Assembly (NCBI GenBank): GCA_041940305.1
Contig: JBGTSJ010000013.1
Location: 138,877 to 202,876 of the forward strand
Reading direction: 5' to 3'
From: JBGTSJ01 sp041940305
GTDB taxonomy: Bacteria > Planctomycetota > Planctomycetia > Planctomycetales > Planctomycetaceae
Length of the DNA stretch: 64,000 bases
Shown here: positions 9,209-18,240 of the stretch, piece after piece
Layout of the letters: each line of letters opens with the position of its first letter
Numbering within the stretch: the stretch's first letter is position 1
Translations under genes and position numbers: made by a program
Notes under the pieces: model-generated
Told to the model about the DNA's origin: nothing
Databases searched by the model: none
What the model saw: the letters and a program-made list of their open reading frames with translations, nothing else

Positions 9209-9622
9209 GTGAGTTCCGCCACCTCTTCAACTGTGCCTCGCCAGGAATCGGCCGTTTCCCGGCGCTCACTCTGGATCGGCCTGTTCGGCGGGGGCGGCGC
9301 CTGGCTCGTGCATCTGGTGGCGGCCTACGCCATTGCCGAATTCGGCTGCGTGGGACGGCTGCGGCAACATTCCTTCGCCGGATTGAACGCCGTCGCCTGG
9401 CTGATCATCGCCGCGAGCGTGCTGACACTGCTGGCGGCCGTTGTCAGCACCTGGCTGCCGTATCGGAGCGAGCAGCGGCTGCGCGCCGGTCCCGGCACGG
9501 ATGAGCCGGTGTCAGTCGCCGAGACAGAGGTTGCCCGTACCGGCTGGATCACGAGCGGATTGTTTGCACTCGTGATTCTCGTCGAAAGCCTGCCGATCTT
9601 CTATTACCTGCAGGACTGCTGA
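9209..9622 (+). CDS. Small membrane protein of the oxidase operon
   Basis: A 137-residue protein with three predicted membrane helices (about 18-45, 55-78 and 112-132). I do not recognise a named domain. It begins with GTG 11 bases after the subunit I-III stop and ends 7 bases before ctaG, so it belongs to the operon. By position it could be an accessory oxidase subunit (subunit IV-like) or an assembly factor; the sequence does not decide. Confidence 0.75.
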   Translation: MSSATSSTVPRQESAVSRRSLWIGLFGGGGAWLVHLVAAYAIAEFGCVGRLRQHSFAGLNAVAWLIIAASVLTLLAAVVSTWLPYRSEQRLRAGPGTDEPVSVAETEVARTGWITSGLFALVILVESLPIFYYLQDC

Positions 9623-9629
9623 GGCTCAC

Positions 9630-10598
9630 ATGACTCGCGCGGCATGGCGATCAACAGGCAGAGCGTTCGTCGCCGCCGCGGTGATCTGCTGCTCCGCGCG
9701 CACCGTGCACGCAGATGTCGGTGGGGCGATCGGGCCGGGTGACGCGTGGCGGGAGTGGAACTGGGACCCGGTCCTCCTCCTCAATCTCGGCGTTCTATGG
9801 TGGCTCTACGGGCGGGGGCTCGGGCGGCTCTGGTCACGCACCGGAGTTGGAAACGGCGTCAGCGTGGGGCGGCCGCTCGCGTTTCTGGGAGGGATCGCCG
9901 TCGTCTTTGCCGCCCTGGTGTCGCCTCTGGACGCCCTCAGCGGGCAACTGGCGTCGGCGCACATGGTGCAGCATCTGCTGCTGATGATGGTCGCGGCGCC
10001 GCTGTTCGTCGTGGGGGCGCCGTCACAAGTGCTGCTGCGGGGATTGTCTCCACTGTGGCAGCGTGCGATCGGCGCCGGCCGGCGGCGCCTCAACCGCCTC
10101 GGATTCCGCGGCCTCTGGCAGCCGCAGGTGGCGTGGGTCATGTATGCCGCCGTGATGTGGCTCTGGCATCTCCCGTCACTGTACGACGCAGCGCTGCGGA
10201 ATCCCGTCCTCCACGATGTGCAGCATCTGAGCTTCTTCGGGGCGGCCATTTTGTTCTGGCGACCGCTGCTCGAACCTGCGCGTCGCCGGCGGCTGCATCC
10301 TGCGGCGGCCGTGCTGTATCTGTTCACAACATCGTTGCAGGCATCGGCTCTCGGCATCTTTCTCACGTTCGCCCCGCGGGCGTGGTATTCCTACGCCGGC
10401 ACAACGGCTGCCTGGGGCTTCACCCCCTTGGAAGATCAACAGCTCGCCGGTCTGATCATGTGGATGCCGGCCTGCCTCGTCTACGCCCTGGCGGCAATCG
10501 CCGTCTTCGGCGTCTGGCTCGCGCGCCAGGCGGAACCGGGCGATTGTGAACCGGTCATCCGTCCGTGGGAAAACCCGCAGCGTGCGGCGACGCACTGA
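9630..10598 (+). CDS. ctaG: CtaG-type cytochrome oxidase assembly protein
   Basis: A 322-residue polytopic protein of the caa3_CtaG family, unrelated to the Cox11 proteins that share the name. After a signal-like N-terminus come about seven helices; typical features include HMVQHLLLMMVAAPLFVVGAP around residue 110 and a second histidine-rich region (VLHDVQHLSFFG) around 190. Such proteins are needed for forming active caa3 oxidase, probably by copper delivery to subunit I. It lies directly after the oxidase genes on the same strand. Confidence 0.88.
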   Translation: MTRAAWRSTGRAFVAAAVICCSARTVHADVGGAIGPGDAWREWNWDPVLLLNLGVLWWLYGRGLGRLWSRTGVGNGVSVGRPLAFLGGIAVVFAALVSPLDALSGQLASAHMVQHLLLMMVAAPLFVVGAPSQVLLRGLSPLWQRAIGAGRRRLNRLGFRGLWQPQVAWVMYAAVMWLWHLPSLYDAALRNPVLHDVQHLSFFGAAILFWRPLLEPARRRRLHPAAAVLYLFTTSLQASALGIFLTFAPRAWYSYAGTTAAWGFTPLEDQQLAGLIMWMPACLVYALAAIAVFGVWLARQAEPGDCEPVIRPWENPQRAATH

Positions 10599-10612
10599 TT
10601 CAGGAGCCCCTC

Positions 10613-11062
10613 ATGGAAAACGAGTCCGACTCGGGCAATGAGTCTGTTTTGACTCCCTCACTGTTCTTCCAGATGACGGTGCTGCTGGTGATCCTGAGCG
10701 CGGCGTCGGGCGCCGACCTGCTGTTCCGCGGGCTGCGGCGACATCCCGTGCCGACCCAGGCGCCGGTCTGGTCAATTCCCGGCGGGGTTGCCGAGCGAGG
10801 CGAACAGGCGATCGACCGCTACGGATGCGCCGCCTGTCACACGTTTCCCGATCGGCAGCCGGCCGAAGGCCGCGCCGGTCCCGGACTCGAAGACTTCCGC
10901 AACCGCGTCTTCATCGCCGGCGTGCTCCCGAATACACCCGAGCACCTGATGCAATGGATCCAGAATCCGCGGGAGATCGACCCGGATACGGCGATGCCCG
11001 ATCTCGACGTCACGGACGCCGACGCCCGCGACATCGCCGCCTACCTGTACGCAGACCGCTAA
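10613..11062 (+). CDS. Membrane-anchored cytochrome c
   Basis: A 149-residue protein with one N-terminal helix (about 15-38) and a class I cytochrome c domain: haem motif CAACH at about 73-77 and a distal methionine in TAMPDLDV near 126. It is likely an extra electron carrier between the bc complex and the oxidase encoded just upstream. ATG at 10613 is preferred because it directly precedes the acidic N-terminus and membrane helix; a GGAG lies about 8 bases upstream. Confidence 0.85.
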   Translation: MENESDSGNESVLTPSLFFQMTVLLVILSAASGADLLFRGLRRHPVPTQAPVWSIPGGVAERGEQAIDRYGCAACHTFPDRQPAEGRAGPGLEDFRNRVFIAGVLPNTPEHLMQWIQNPREIDPDTAMPDLDVTDADARDIAAYLYADR

Positions 11063-11090
11063 CCGGCCTGACCCGCCAGCTGATCCACCC

Positions 11091-11534
11091 ATGAAGCGCT
11101 TCTACTGGATTCCATCGGCTGTGCTGTTCACGGTGGTCCTGCTGCTCTACGTGCAGACGCGGTTCCTCCAGCCAGATCGCAGCCACGGATCATCGGCACT
11201 GGCGCTTCCCATGCCGACCCCCGTCTCACAGGCAGAGCAGCAGGAACTGTATTTCACTCCGGCAGGCCTGTACTCCAGCGCCGACATCGCGGCCAACGGC
11301 AACATGACGGCCGCAGTCCGGTTTCAAGATTTCCGCGCGCAGCACGACGCCGATCCCCAACCCGGCGACCGCCTCTGCCCGGTGACGCGCACCAAGGCCA
11401 ATCCCGAGTGCCGCTGGATCATCGGCGGCCGCGAATACCACTTTTGCTGCCCCCCGTGCATCGACGAGTTCGTGAGCACTGCGAAAGTCGACCCGCAGCG
11501 GATCCAGTCGCCGGAGGAGTACGTCAAGCGTTAA
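11091..11534 (+). CDS. Cys-rich metal-binding protein, TRASH/YHS-like, last gene of the oxidase operon
   Basis: A 147-residue protein with an N-terminal membrane anchor (about 8-25) and a C-terminal domain with a CPVT...C...CCPPC pattern (near 93-121), resembling the small metal-binding TRASH/YHS/MYM-type folds. Its position at the end of the caa3 operon suggests copper handling for the oxidase. This is inference from cysteines and context, not from a recognised orthologue. Confidence 0.7.
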   Translation: MKRFYWIPSAVLFTVVLLLYVQTRFLQPDRSHGSSALALPMPTPVSQAEQQELYFTPAGLYSSADIAANGNMTAAVRFQDFRAQHDADPQPGDRLCPVTRTKANPECRWIIGGREYHFCCPPCIDEFVSTAKVDPQRIQSPEEYVKR

Positions 11535-11956
11535 GGCACGACGCCATGCAACGTGTGGCCTCGTACTCCACATCACCGTATCCGTGGCGATGTCGATCGT
11601 GTGACCGCGGCCGGCACGAGCCAAGGCCCTCTGCAGGGCGGGGACAATGTCGTGATCCTCGCATCTGACTGTGGGAGCACGTAAGTTCGATAGCTCCCGG
11701 TCCACGTTGAAGAAGTCCCACGGAGTGGCGGCCGTCAACTCAGCTTTCTTGACGACGTCGACGACAGCTTCGGTGTTGCGTGCGAGGTCGCCGGCCCAGG
11801 TGCGGTACTCCGCGTCCTCCGTGCTTCCAGCCAGAAAGCCCGCCAAGGGAATCGGCGTCGTGGCCTTGATCCGTACCGCACGCCTCTTCATCCGCAAGCG
11901 ATAGAGGTTCGCCGGAGCAGTGGCCCATATCGGCAACCTCCTGACGTCGCTCCGAA
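11535..11956. other. Intergenic region, possible gene remnant
   Basis: No gene is supported. A minus-strand frame across 11540-11900 gives moderately protein-like sequence (LAGFLAGSTEDAEYRTWAG) but it runs antisense into the preceding gene and has no recognised family. It may be a decayed gene. No clear terminator hairpin is visible. Confidence 0.4.
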
Positions 11957-13396
11957 TCAACGCGCGGCCAGCAGTCCCTGCACGATATTCCCGTGGACGT
12001 CCGTCAATCGGTAGTCACGTCCCTGGTGGCGGAATGTGAAGCGGGTGTGTTCGATCCCCAGCAGATGCAGGATGGTCGCGTTCAGGTCGTGGATATGCAC
12101 GGGGTCCTTGACGATGTTGTACGAGTAGTCGTCGGTCTCGCCATAGACAGCGCCGGAATTGACTCCGGCGCCCGCCAGCCACATTGAGTAACAGCGCGGA
12201 TGGTGGTCCCGTCCGTACTCGGTGGCCGTCATCGTCCCCTGGGAGTACACCGTTCGTCCGAACTCGCCGCCCCACACGATCAGCGTGTCCTCCAGCAGGC
12301 CCCGCTGGGCCAGGTCCTCCACAAGCGCGGCGGACGGCTGGTCCGTGTCGTAGCACTGGGTCTTGATGCCACCCGGCAGGCCGCCGTGCTGGTCCCAGCC
12401 GCGATGGTACAGCTGGATGAATCGCACGCCCCGTTCGGCGAGGCGCCGCGCCATGATGCAATGCCGCGCGAACGTGCCGGGCTTCTCGGATTCCGGACCA
12501 TAGGCCGCAAACACCGAGGCCGGCTCGTTCGAGAGGTCCGTCAGCTCGGGGACGGAGCTCTGCATTCGGAACGCCATTTCGTATTGATCGATGCGAGTCT
12601 GGATCTCAGGATCGTGATTGTCCCCCATGCGAATCCCGTTCAGGGCGGCGATGTCGTCGAGCATGGCACGCCGCCGCGCCGCCGTCATCCCCGGCGGGTT
12701 CGCCAGGTACAGCACCGGTTCGTTCCCCGAGTTGAACCGGACTCCCTGATAGCTGGGCGGCAGAAAGCCGGAACCCCACATCCGCTCGTGCAGCGGCTGG
12801 GCATTGGTGGAGCCGCTGGGCAGCGAAATCATCACCACGAACGCCGGCAGGTTCTCGTTCTCCGATCCCAGGCCGTACGACAGCCATGCGCCCAGCGACG
12901 GTCGGCCGGCGATCTGGTGCCCTGACTGCAGCAGCATCATCGCCGGATCGTGGTTGATCGCTTCCGTATGCATCGAGCGGACGACGCAGATGCGATCCGC
13001 GATCCGCGCCGTATGCGGCAGCAGTTCGCTCAACCAGGTTCCCGACTCCCCATGCTGCGCAAACTTGTAGATGGACGGGCACACCGGAAAACGGGCCTGG
13101 CCCGCCGTCATCCCGGTCAGCCGCTGCCCCTGCCGCACCGACTCCGGCAGGTCCTTGTCGAACTGGTCCTGCAGGTTCGGCTTGTAATCAAAGAGTTCCA
13201 GTTGCGATGGCGCGCCCGCCTGCGTGAGGTAAATCACCCGGCGGGCCTTGGGAGCAAAATGCGGCAGTGCGGTCGATGCACCCCGTGCCGGTTCCGGCCG
13301 CGCCAGCAATGACGCCAACGCCGCGATCCCGATACCCGTGGACGAACGACCGACGAACTGGCGCCGCGAGACATCAGTCAGCAGATCAGAACGCAT
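11957..13396 (-). CDS. DUF1501 family protein, Tat-exported
   Basis: A 479-residue protein of the DUF1501 family, a sulphatase/alkaline phosphatase-like fold widely expanded in Planctomycetota. The N-terminus SRRQFVGRSSTGIGIAALA is a twin-arginine type signal. Typical blocks include RVIYLTQAGAPSQLELFDYKP, WLSYGLGSENENLP, GVRFIQLYH and WGGEFGRT. DUF1501 genes are usually paired with a DUF1549/DUF1553 cytochrome gene, as here: it follows the 13402-16026 gene by 5 bases on the same strand. The molecular role of the pair is not established; surface or periplasmic metabolism is assumed. Confidence 0.92.
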   Translation of the reverse strand: MRSDLLTDVSRRQFVGRSSTGIGIAALASLLARPEPARGASTALPHFAPKARRVIYLTQAGAPSQLELFDYKPNLQDQFDKDLPESVRQGQRLTGMTAGQARFPVCPSIYKFAQHGESGTWLSELLPHTARIADRICVVRSMHTEAINHDPAMMLLQSGHQIAGRPSLGAWLSYGLGSENENLPAFVVMISLPSGSTNAQPLHERMWGSGFLPPSYQGVRFNSGNEPVLYLANPPGMTAARRRAMLDDIAALNGIRMGDNHDPEIQTRIDQYEMAFRMQSSVPELTDLSNEPASVFAAYGPESEKPGTFARHCIMARRLAERGVRFIQLYHRGWDQHGGLPGGIKTQCYDTDQPSAALVEDLAQRGLLEDTLIVWGGEFGRTVYSQGTMTATEYGRDHHPRCYSMWLAGAGVNSGAVYGETDDYSYNIVKDPVHIHDLNATILHLLGIEHTRFTFRHQGRDYRLTDVHGNIVQGLLAAR

Positions 13397-13401
13397 CGAG
13401 C

Positions 13402-16026
13402 CTACTCCCGCATGAGCGCTTCATCGAGATTCAACAGCGTGCCCGCAATCGTGGTCATCGCGGCCAGTTGCGCGGTCTCCAGCTCGGCGGGAGAGCGGGT
13501 CGCGCCGACTTCCAGCAGTTGCTCGGCGGCGGCGGCGTCCGTCTGAAAGTCAGCCACGGCCCGCTGATACGCGTTCGTCAATACGCTCAGCTCGTCGGGA
13601 GTGGGGGATCGGGCCAACACCAGGCGGAATCCCAGGTCCAGTTGCGATGCGGGTTCCGTGCCCCCTTCGGTGAGCATTCGTCCCGCCAGGAAACGCGCCG
13701 CTTCCACATACGTGGGATCGTTGAGCATGTTGAGAGCCTGCAGCGGCGTATTCGTCCGCGACCGTCGCAAAGTACACGACTCCCGGAACGTTGCGTCGAA
13801 GACCAGCATCGCCGGGTGGGGGACGGATCGCTTCCAGTACGTGTACAGGCTCCGCCGGTAGAGATCCCTCCCCGTCCCCTCGACGTACACGTTGGTGCCA
13901 TTGCCGGCAGTGACTTGCTCGTACAGTCCCGGAGGATGGTAGGGCTTCACCGAGGGACCGCCGACCTCCGGCACGAGCAGTCCGCTCGTAAACAACGCCT
14001 GGTCGCGCAGAAACTCCGCCTGCAGCCGGAACCGCGGCCCGCGCGCCAGCAGCACGTTCGCGGGATCGCGCTCAAGCAGCTTAAGCGTGACGGCAGAGGA
14101 CTGGCGATACGTCGCACTGCCGACCATCAGCCGCAGCATGTGCTGGATGTCCCAGCCGCTCTCGACGAACTCGACCGCCAGCCAGTCCAGCAGTTCCGGA
14201 TGGCTGGGGGCCGCGCCCTGTGTGCCGAAGTCTTCCGCAGTCCGCACGAGTCCCGTACCGAACAGCGACTGCCACAGCCGATTCACGGTCACCCGCGCCG
14301 TCAGCGGATTGGCGGGGTCCGTCAGCCACTGCGCCAGTCCCAGCCGGTTCCGCGGCCACTCCGCAGCCATTGGGGGCAGGTTGGCCGGGGTGGCCGCCGT
14401 CACTTCTTCTCCAGGCTGGCTGTAATCGCCCCGGACCAGGATATGGGTCACTCGCGGCTGCGGCAGTTCCTCCATCACCAGGGTCGTGGGTATCGCCGCT
14501 TCGGTTTCCTGGATCTGACTGGTCAGCGCCGCGACTTCATCGGCCAGGACCTTTCTGTCCGCATCCGATGACTGCTGATACGCCGTCAGTTGCTGGACGT
14601 CCGCCTCTGATCGCTCACCGGCCGCCTTGGCCAGGACAGCCACGACCTCGGCCGGAACGGCCGGTTCCAACGCGACCCCCTGCTGCTCGGCTGCGGCCAG
14701 TTTCTCCCGCAGTTGTGCTTCCCATTCCGGCTGCTCTGTTCGCAACTGCTCATCGAGCTGCGTCAACCGCTGCTGCGCGTCCGTTTGACGGCCGCGCAGG
14801 TCCGCGAGAGCCGCCTCGATCTCCGGAGTCCGCAGTTCCAGGAACGGCGGCGCACTGCGGCGATACGCGGCCCCATAGTTGCCCAGTCCGCTCTCGGAGA
14901 CGTTGTGAAAGAAGGCATACAGGCCGTAATAGTCCCGCTGCGTGAAGTCGTCGAACTTGTGATCGTGACAGCGCGCGCACAGCAGCGTCTGCCCCAGCCA
15001 CACGGCGGCGGTGGTCTCGACACGGTCGGCACAGTACTCCGCCAGAAATTCCGCCGGAATCACACCCCCTTCCTCATTGAGCATGTGATTCCGCTGAAAG
15101 CCCGTCGCAATCCGCTGCGATTGCGTGGCGTCCGGCAGCAGATCGCCGGCGATCTGCTCAATCGTGAACCGGTCGAACGGCATGTTCGCATTGAACGCGC
15201 CGATGACCCAGTCCCGCCACGCATACATCTCACGGTCACGATCCACCTGGTAGCCGTTGGTGTCGGCAAAGCGGGCGGCATCCAGCCAATCCACGGCCAT
15301 CCGTTCTCCGTAGTGCGGCGAACTCAGGTAACGATCGACCCAGCAAAGATAGACGGCGTCCCGCGCCGGCCCGCCGCCTTCTGCGCTGGCGGCGGACATC
15401 TCGTCGACGAACGACTGCACATCCCGCGGCTCAGGCGGCAGTCCGGTCAGATCCAAAGACAGCCGGCGAATGAGCGTCGGCCATTCCGCCGCCGGTGAGG
15501 GCTGCAGCCCTTCCGCTTCCAGTCGGGACAGAATGAAGGCGTCGATCTCATTGCTGATCCAGTCCACATTCCGGACCGCCGGCGGGTGCGGACACTCGGG
15601 CGCTATCCACGACCAGTGCGGCTCGTACTCCGCTCCCTCAGTGATCCACCGCTGCAGCAGCGCAATCTGATCGGCAGTCAGCGGCTTCCCTGTCTCGGGA
15701 GGCGGCATCTGAAACTCTGGATCATCCGAAAGAATCCGCTCCATGAGCTGACTCTCATCGGGCCGGCCGGGAACGATCGGATAACCGCCTGATTCCGTGG
15801 CCGCCGTTGCTGACTCGCGCCGATCGAAACGCAGTTCGGAAGGACGAGCCTGACTGTCGGGACCATGACACGCCAGGCAGTGATCGGCCAGAAGCGGACG
15901 GATATCGCGGTTAAACTGCACCCGCTCATCCACCCCGGCGGGGCCTGTCTGAGCAAATGAATTCTGCATCAGACAGGCGAGCGCAAAGCCCGCCATCACC
16001 AGCGAACTGGATCTCGGAGCGTGCAT
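13402..16026 (-). CDS. Planctomycete cytochrome c with DUF1549 and DUF1553 domains
   Basis: An 874-residue secreted protein. A signal peptide (to about residue 25) is followed by a PSCyt1-type cytochrome c domain with CLACH near residue 53 and MPPPETGKPLT near 115, then DUF1549 (about 160-370, with FADTNGYQVDRDREMYAW) and, after a coiled-coil-like linker rich in Glu/Gln (about 410-510), DUF1553 (about 560-820, with NRLWQSLFGTGLVRTAEDFG). It forms the standard two-gene unit with the DUF1501 gene downstream. Proposed roles for such pairs are in polymer degradation, but these are predictions. Confidence 0.93.
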   Translation of the reverse strand: MHAPRSSSLVMAGFALACLMQNSFAQTGPAGVDERVQFNRDIRPLLADHCLACHGPDSQARPSELRFDRRESATAATESGGYPIVPGRPDESQLMERILSDDPEFQMPPPETGKPLTADQIALLQRWITEGAEYEPHWSWIAPECPHPPAVRNVDWISNEIDAFILSRLEAEGLQPSPAAEWPTLIRRLSLDLTGLPPEPRDVQSFVDEMSAASAEGGGPARDAVYLCWVDRYLSSPHYGERMAVDWLDAARFADTNGYQVDRDREMYAWRDWVIGAFNANMPFDRFTIEQIAGDLLPDATQSQRIATGFQRNHMLNEEGGVIPAEFLAEYCADRVETTAAVWLGQTLLCARCHDHKFDDFTQRDYYGLYAFFHNVSESGLGNYGAAYRRSAPPFLELRTPEIEAALADLRGRQTDAQQRLTQLDEQLRTEQPEWEAQLREKLAAAEQQGVALEPAVPAEVVAVLAKAAGERSEADVQQLTAYQQSSDADRKVLADEVAALTSQIQETEAAIPTTLVMEELPQPRVTHILVRGDYSQPGEEVTAATPANLPPMAAEWPRNRLGLAQWLTDPANPLTARVTVNRLWQSLFGTGLVRTAEDFGTQGAAPSHPELLDWLAVEFVESGWDIQHMLRLMVGSATYRQSSAVTLKLLERDPANVLLARGPRFRLQAEFLRDQALFTSGLLVPEVGGPSVKPYHPPGLYEQVTAGNGTNVYVEGTGRDLYRRSLYTYWKRSVPHPAMLVFDATFRESCTLRRSRTNTPLQALNMLNDPTYVEAARFLAGRMLTEGGTEPASQLDLGFRLVLARSPTPDELSVLTNAYQRAVADFQTDAAAAEQLLEVGATRSPAELETAQLAAMTTIAGTLLNLDEALMRE

Positions 16027-16384
16027 CAGGTCGGCTGACAGAACCTGCGTGAACTCGCAGAGTGCAAGAGAACAGCATAGTCCTGGATGTCCCTCACCGC
16101 CATGCGCTGAGGGGAATGTCGGTGCTCTTCGTAAGCGGCCTCCAGCCGCGGACTCGGCGAACTGGTGCCGGCATCCCAGGCGGAATACGCAATGCTCGAC
16201 AGCTCGCCAGAGCGCTCACACAACTGAAGGCGGTCACCCGCAGCGTAGTACACTCGCGGTCTGGAGTGCGGCCGCGAAGTCGATCGGTGCAAGTCTGGAA
16301 GGCGGGATGCTTGCTGTCGTATTCGCGTCAGTGCCACCCATGAGATGCCAGATCCCGGATTCGTTCTGATCGACTCGCTCTAAT
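16027..16384. other. Intergenic region with nothing recognised
   Basis: Overlapping short frames on both strands lack protein-like composition. It separates two minus-strand genes and may hold the promoter of the cytochrome/DUF1501 pair. Confidence 0.5.
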
Positions 16385-17230
16385 TTAGCGGCTCAGTTTG
16401 GCAGCGAGCCGCTCGTACTCCTCCCGCACTGCCTCTTCGCCGTACTGACGTTCGAGCTTCCGAACGGTGAAGTGAGCTTCGGCCGTGTCCTGGAAATGGT
16501 CCATAAAGACGACATTCACCAGTCCGCCACCGATGGCTCCGACAATGGGCACTGCCTGTGCTGCCGCCTTCTCAGATACGGCCAGCCCGAACCGCGCTGC
16601 GAGCTTCGAGATGAGCTTCGCCACGACGGAACTGCCTTCGGCGCTTCCCGCGTTGGTGAGTGAGCGCACGGCGACCGTCACTTGCTGGGCCAGTGCCGCA
16701 CGCGTGGCGAAATAACTCGCGCGCAGCAGAGATTCCTCGGCTTCCGTTTCTTCGGCCGCGCGCTCGACCAGATCGTCGGGGGCATCCTCGCCGGAGACGC
16801 CAAGGGCGAACACTTCCAGGCAGGCGAGTCGTACGGCCGGATCGGAGAGATCCTCCCCCTTTGAGCGAGCGATGTCCGCGATCGATCGGAGCATGATCGT
16901 CGTGGTCACGGGCAATTCCGCCAACAATGCCGGGGCCCCAAACATGCCCCCGGTGACGCCGGTGAGCGTCACGGCGATCTTGTGGGTCGCGTTCCAGGGA
17001 GAGTCCGCCGGACCGTCGTCGAGCGTCTTGAGAGCGACTTTGAGCGCCTTCTGCAGTGCCGACTCGGCGGCCTTGTTGACATGCCCCTGGACGGACTCAG
17101 GGAGCCGACCCATCAACGAGGCCAACGGGACTCCCACAACGTCGGCCAGCTTGCGGGCTAACCCAGGCGTCTCCAGCTGCCGGACCGCATTCTCCAGGGA
17201 CAGAAGTTCTGACTCGGTCAAACTTGGCAT
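16385..17230 (-). CDS. EcsC family protein
   Basis: A 281-residue protein resembling the EcsC family: N-terminal helical region (ENAVRQLETPGLARKLADVVG), a Gly-rich hydrophobic segment (VTGGMFGAPALLAELPVTTT, about 93-112) and a C-terminal hydrophobic block (QAVPIVGAIGGGLVNVVFMD, about 225-245) followed by charged helices. EcsC proteins are of uncertain function, named after a gene next to the EcsAB exporter of Bacillus; no such exporter is adjacent. It stands alone on the minus strand. Confidence 0.8.
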   Translation of the reverse strand: MPSLTESELLSLENAVRQLETPGLARKLADVVGVPLASLMGRLPESVQGHVNKAAESALQKALKVALKTLDDGPADSPWNATHKIAVTLTGVTGGMFGAPALLAELPVTTTIMLRSIADIARSKGEDLSDPAVRLACLEVFALGVSGEDAPDDLVERAAEETEAEESLLRASYFATRAALAQQVTVAVRSLTNAGSAEGSSVVAKLISKLAARFGLAVSEKAAAQAVPIVGAIGGGLVNVVFMDHFQDTAEAHFTVRKLERQYGEEAVREEYERLAAKLSR

Positions 17231-17565
17231 TCTGTGCGGTCCATTCGATGGAAGTCGTATCAGTCCCAGAACGGACGGACTTGGACCATCCGCATCTGCT
17301 GCCGCTGGAATACGAGAATATCACCGGCCACTGCGTGTGATCAATTTCCCCGCAGATGGGATGAATTCTGGTTTTCTCGCGAACATTTCCGTTCGGTCGC
17401 GCATCTATTGAGTGCTGGCGATGAGCGTCATCGCCGTCGACCAACGATTCAGGATGAACGATCTTCACAGGTCTCACGGATCATGTCGCTTTCATTGCTG
17501 ATGTCCGAACGCAAGCAGTGCGATGCGAGGAGTTTCCACCTTGCCGCGCAGCCCGTGCGCCCCCA
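17231..17565. other. Intergenic region upstream of the tRNA array
   Basis: No coding sequence is supported. It presumably holds promoters for the minus-strand EcsC gene and possibly for the structured RNA and tRNA array to the right, but no convincing promoter hexamers were found. Confidence 0.4.
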
Positions 17566-17674
17566 ACCCGGCATTCAAATACCGGGTAATGCGGGTTGCA
17601 TCGGTTTGCGTAGCCGGGAACCCGCGTATCCCCTGCGCACGTGACATCGGCCCTAAGCCTCCGCGAGCTCTTAG
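17566..17674 (+). ncRNA. Structured region, possible small RNA or leader
   Basis: Two hairpins occur in a row: ACCCGG/CCGGGT (17566-17571 with 17582-17587) and GCGGGTT/AACCCGC (17591-17597 with 17619-17625). They are followed by the terminator at 17675. The run of structure ending in a terminator suggests a short non-coding transcript. It matches none of the common RNAs I know (tmRNA, SRP, 6S, RNase P). Confidence 0.35.
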
Positions 17675-17711
17675 AGCCCGGTGTCACACAAGATGACACC
17701 GGGCTTTCTCG
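17675..17711 (+). terminator. Hairpin terminator just before the tRNA array
   Basis: An 11-bp perfect stem AGCCCGGTGTC (17675-17685) pairs with 17695-17705, loop of 9, followed by TTCTCGTTT. It ends only 7 bases before the first tRNA, so it either terminates an upstream RNA or attenuates entry into the array. No promoter fits between it and the first tRNA. Confidence 0.75.
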
Positions 17712-17718
17712 TTTGAAT

Positions 17719-17790
17719 GGGCTGGTAGCTGAGATGGTTTAGCGCCTGGCTGAAGACCAGGAGAGAAGGATTCGAGCGCCTTCCAGCCCA
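17719..17790 (+). tRNA. tRNA-Phe(GAA)
   Basis: Acceptor GGGCTGG pairs fully with CCAGCCC. Stem CCTGG/CCAGG carries loop CTGAAGA. The T-stem AAGGA/GCCTT ends in an A53-G61 clash where G53-C61 is nearly universal, so it may be weak or decaying. Confidence 0.85.
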
Positions 17791-17843
17791 CCTCGATGCG
17801 GGACCGTATGAACCGGTTGACCGACGCGGTGCGCGCATGACGC

Positions 17844-17916
17844 GGCTCGTTCGTCTATTGGCGAAGGATACCGCCCTTTCAAGGCGGAGAGACGGGTTCG
17901 ATTCCCGTACGGGCTA
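17844..17916 (+). tRNA. tRNA-Glu(UUC)
   Basis: Acceptor GGCTCGT/ACGGGCT (two G-U pairs), anticodon stem CCGCC/GGCGG with loop CTTTCAA, T-arm GACGGG...CCCGT with TTCGATT. Looks fully canonical. Confidence 0.92.
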
Positions 17917-17931
17917 CTGACAGGAACAACT

Positions 17932-18003
17932 CGGGATGTAGGGGAGCGGCACCCCACGTGCCTTGGGAGCACGCGATCGTCGGTTCGAGTCCGGCCATCC
18001 CGA
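17932..18003 (+). tRNA. tRNA-Pro(UGG)
   Basis: Acceptor CGGGATG/CATCCCG, D-stem GGGG/CCCC, anticodon stem CGTGC/GCACG with loop CTTGGGA, T-stem GTCGG/CCGGC, discriminator A. Confidence 0.92.
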
Positions 18004-18020
18004 CTGCGACACATCAACAC

Positions 18021-18093
18021 AGCCCGGTCGTCCAACGGTTGAAGACGCCGCTCTGATAAGGCGGAAACGAAGGTTCGACTCCTTCTCGGGCTA
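18021..18093 (+). tRNA. tRNA-Ile(GAU)
   Basis: Acceptor AGCCCGG/TCGGGCT, anticodon stem CCGCT/GGCGG with loop CTGATAA, T-arm GAAGG TTCGACT CCTTC, discriminator A. Confidence 0.92.
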
Positions 18094-18154
18094 CTGACAG
18101 GAGAACACAGATGTTCGCACCGCAGCGGCTGAAACGGATACCGCGACCACACAC

Positions 18155-18226
18155 GGGGTCGTGGTGTAACGGCAGCACAGCGAGCTTTTAACTCGCACGG
18201 TGGGGGTTCGAATCCCTCCGGCCTCA
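18155..18226 (+). tRNA. tRNA-Lys(UUU)
   Basis: Acceptor GGGGTCG/CGGCCTC with two wobble pairs, anticodon stem GCGAG/CTCGC with loop CTTTTAA, canonical TTCGAAT T-loop. Confidence 0.92.
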
Positions 18227-18240
18227 ATGACCAGAACTAC

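Noticed and set aside
11226..11960. Minus-strand gene of 244 codons after the oxidase operon
   Set aside because: Half of it is antisense to the metal-binding protein gene and no family is recognisable; kept only as a possible remnant.
13267..14571. Plus-strand open frame of 434 codons inside the cytochrome/DUF1549 gene
   Set aside because: It is antisense to a convincing gene and has only Arg/Gln-rich low-complexity sequence.
17791..17843. A tRNA between Phe and Glu
   Set aside because: Only 53 bases, with no T-loop motif and no acceptor pairing.
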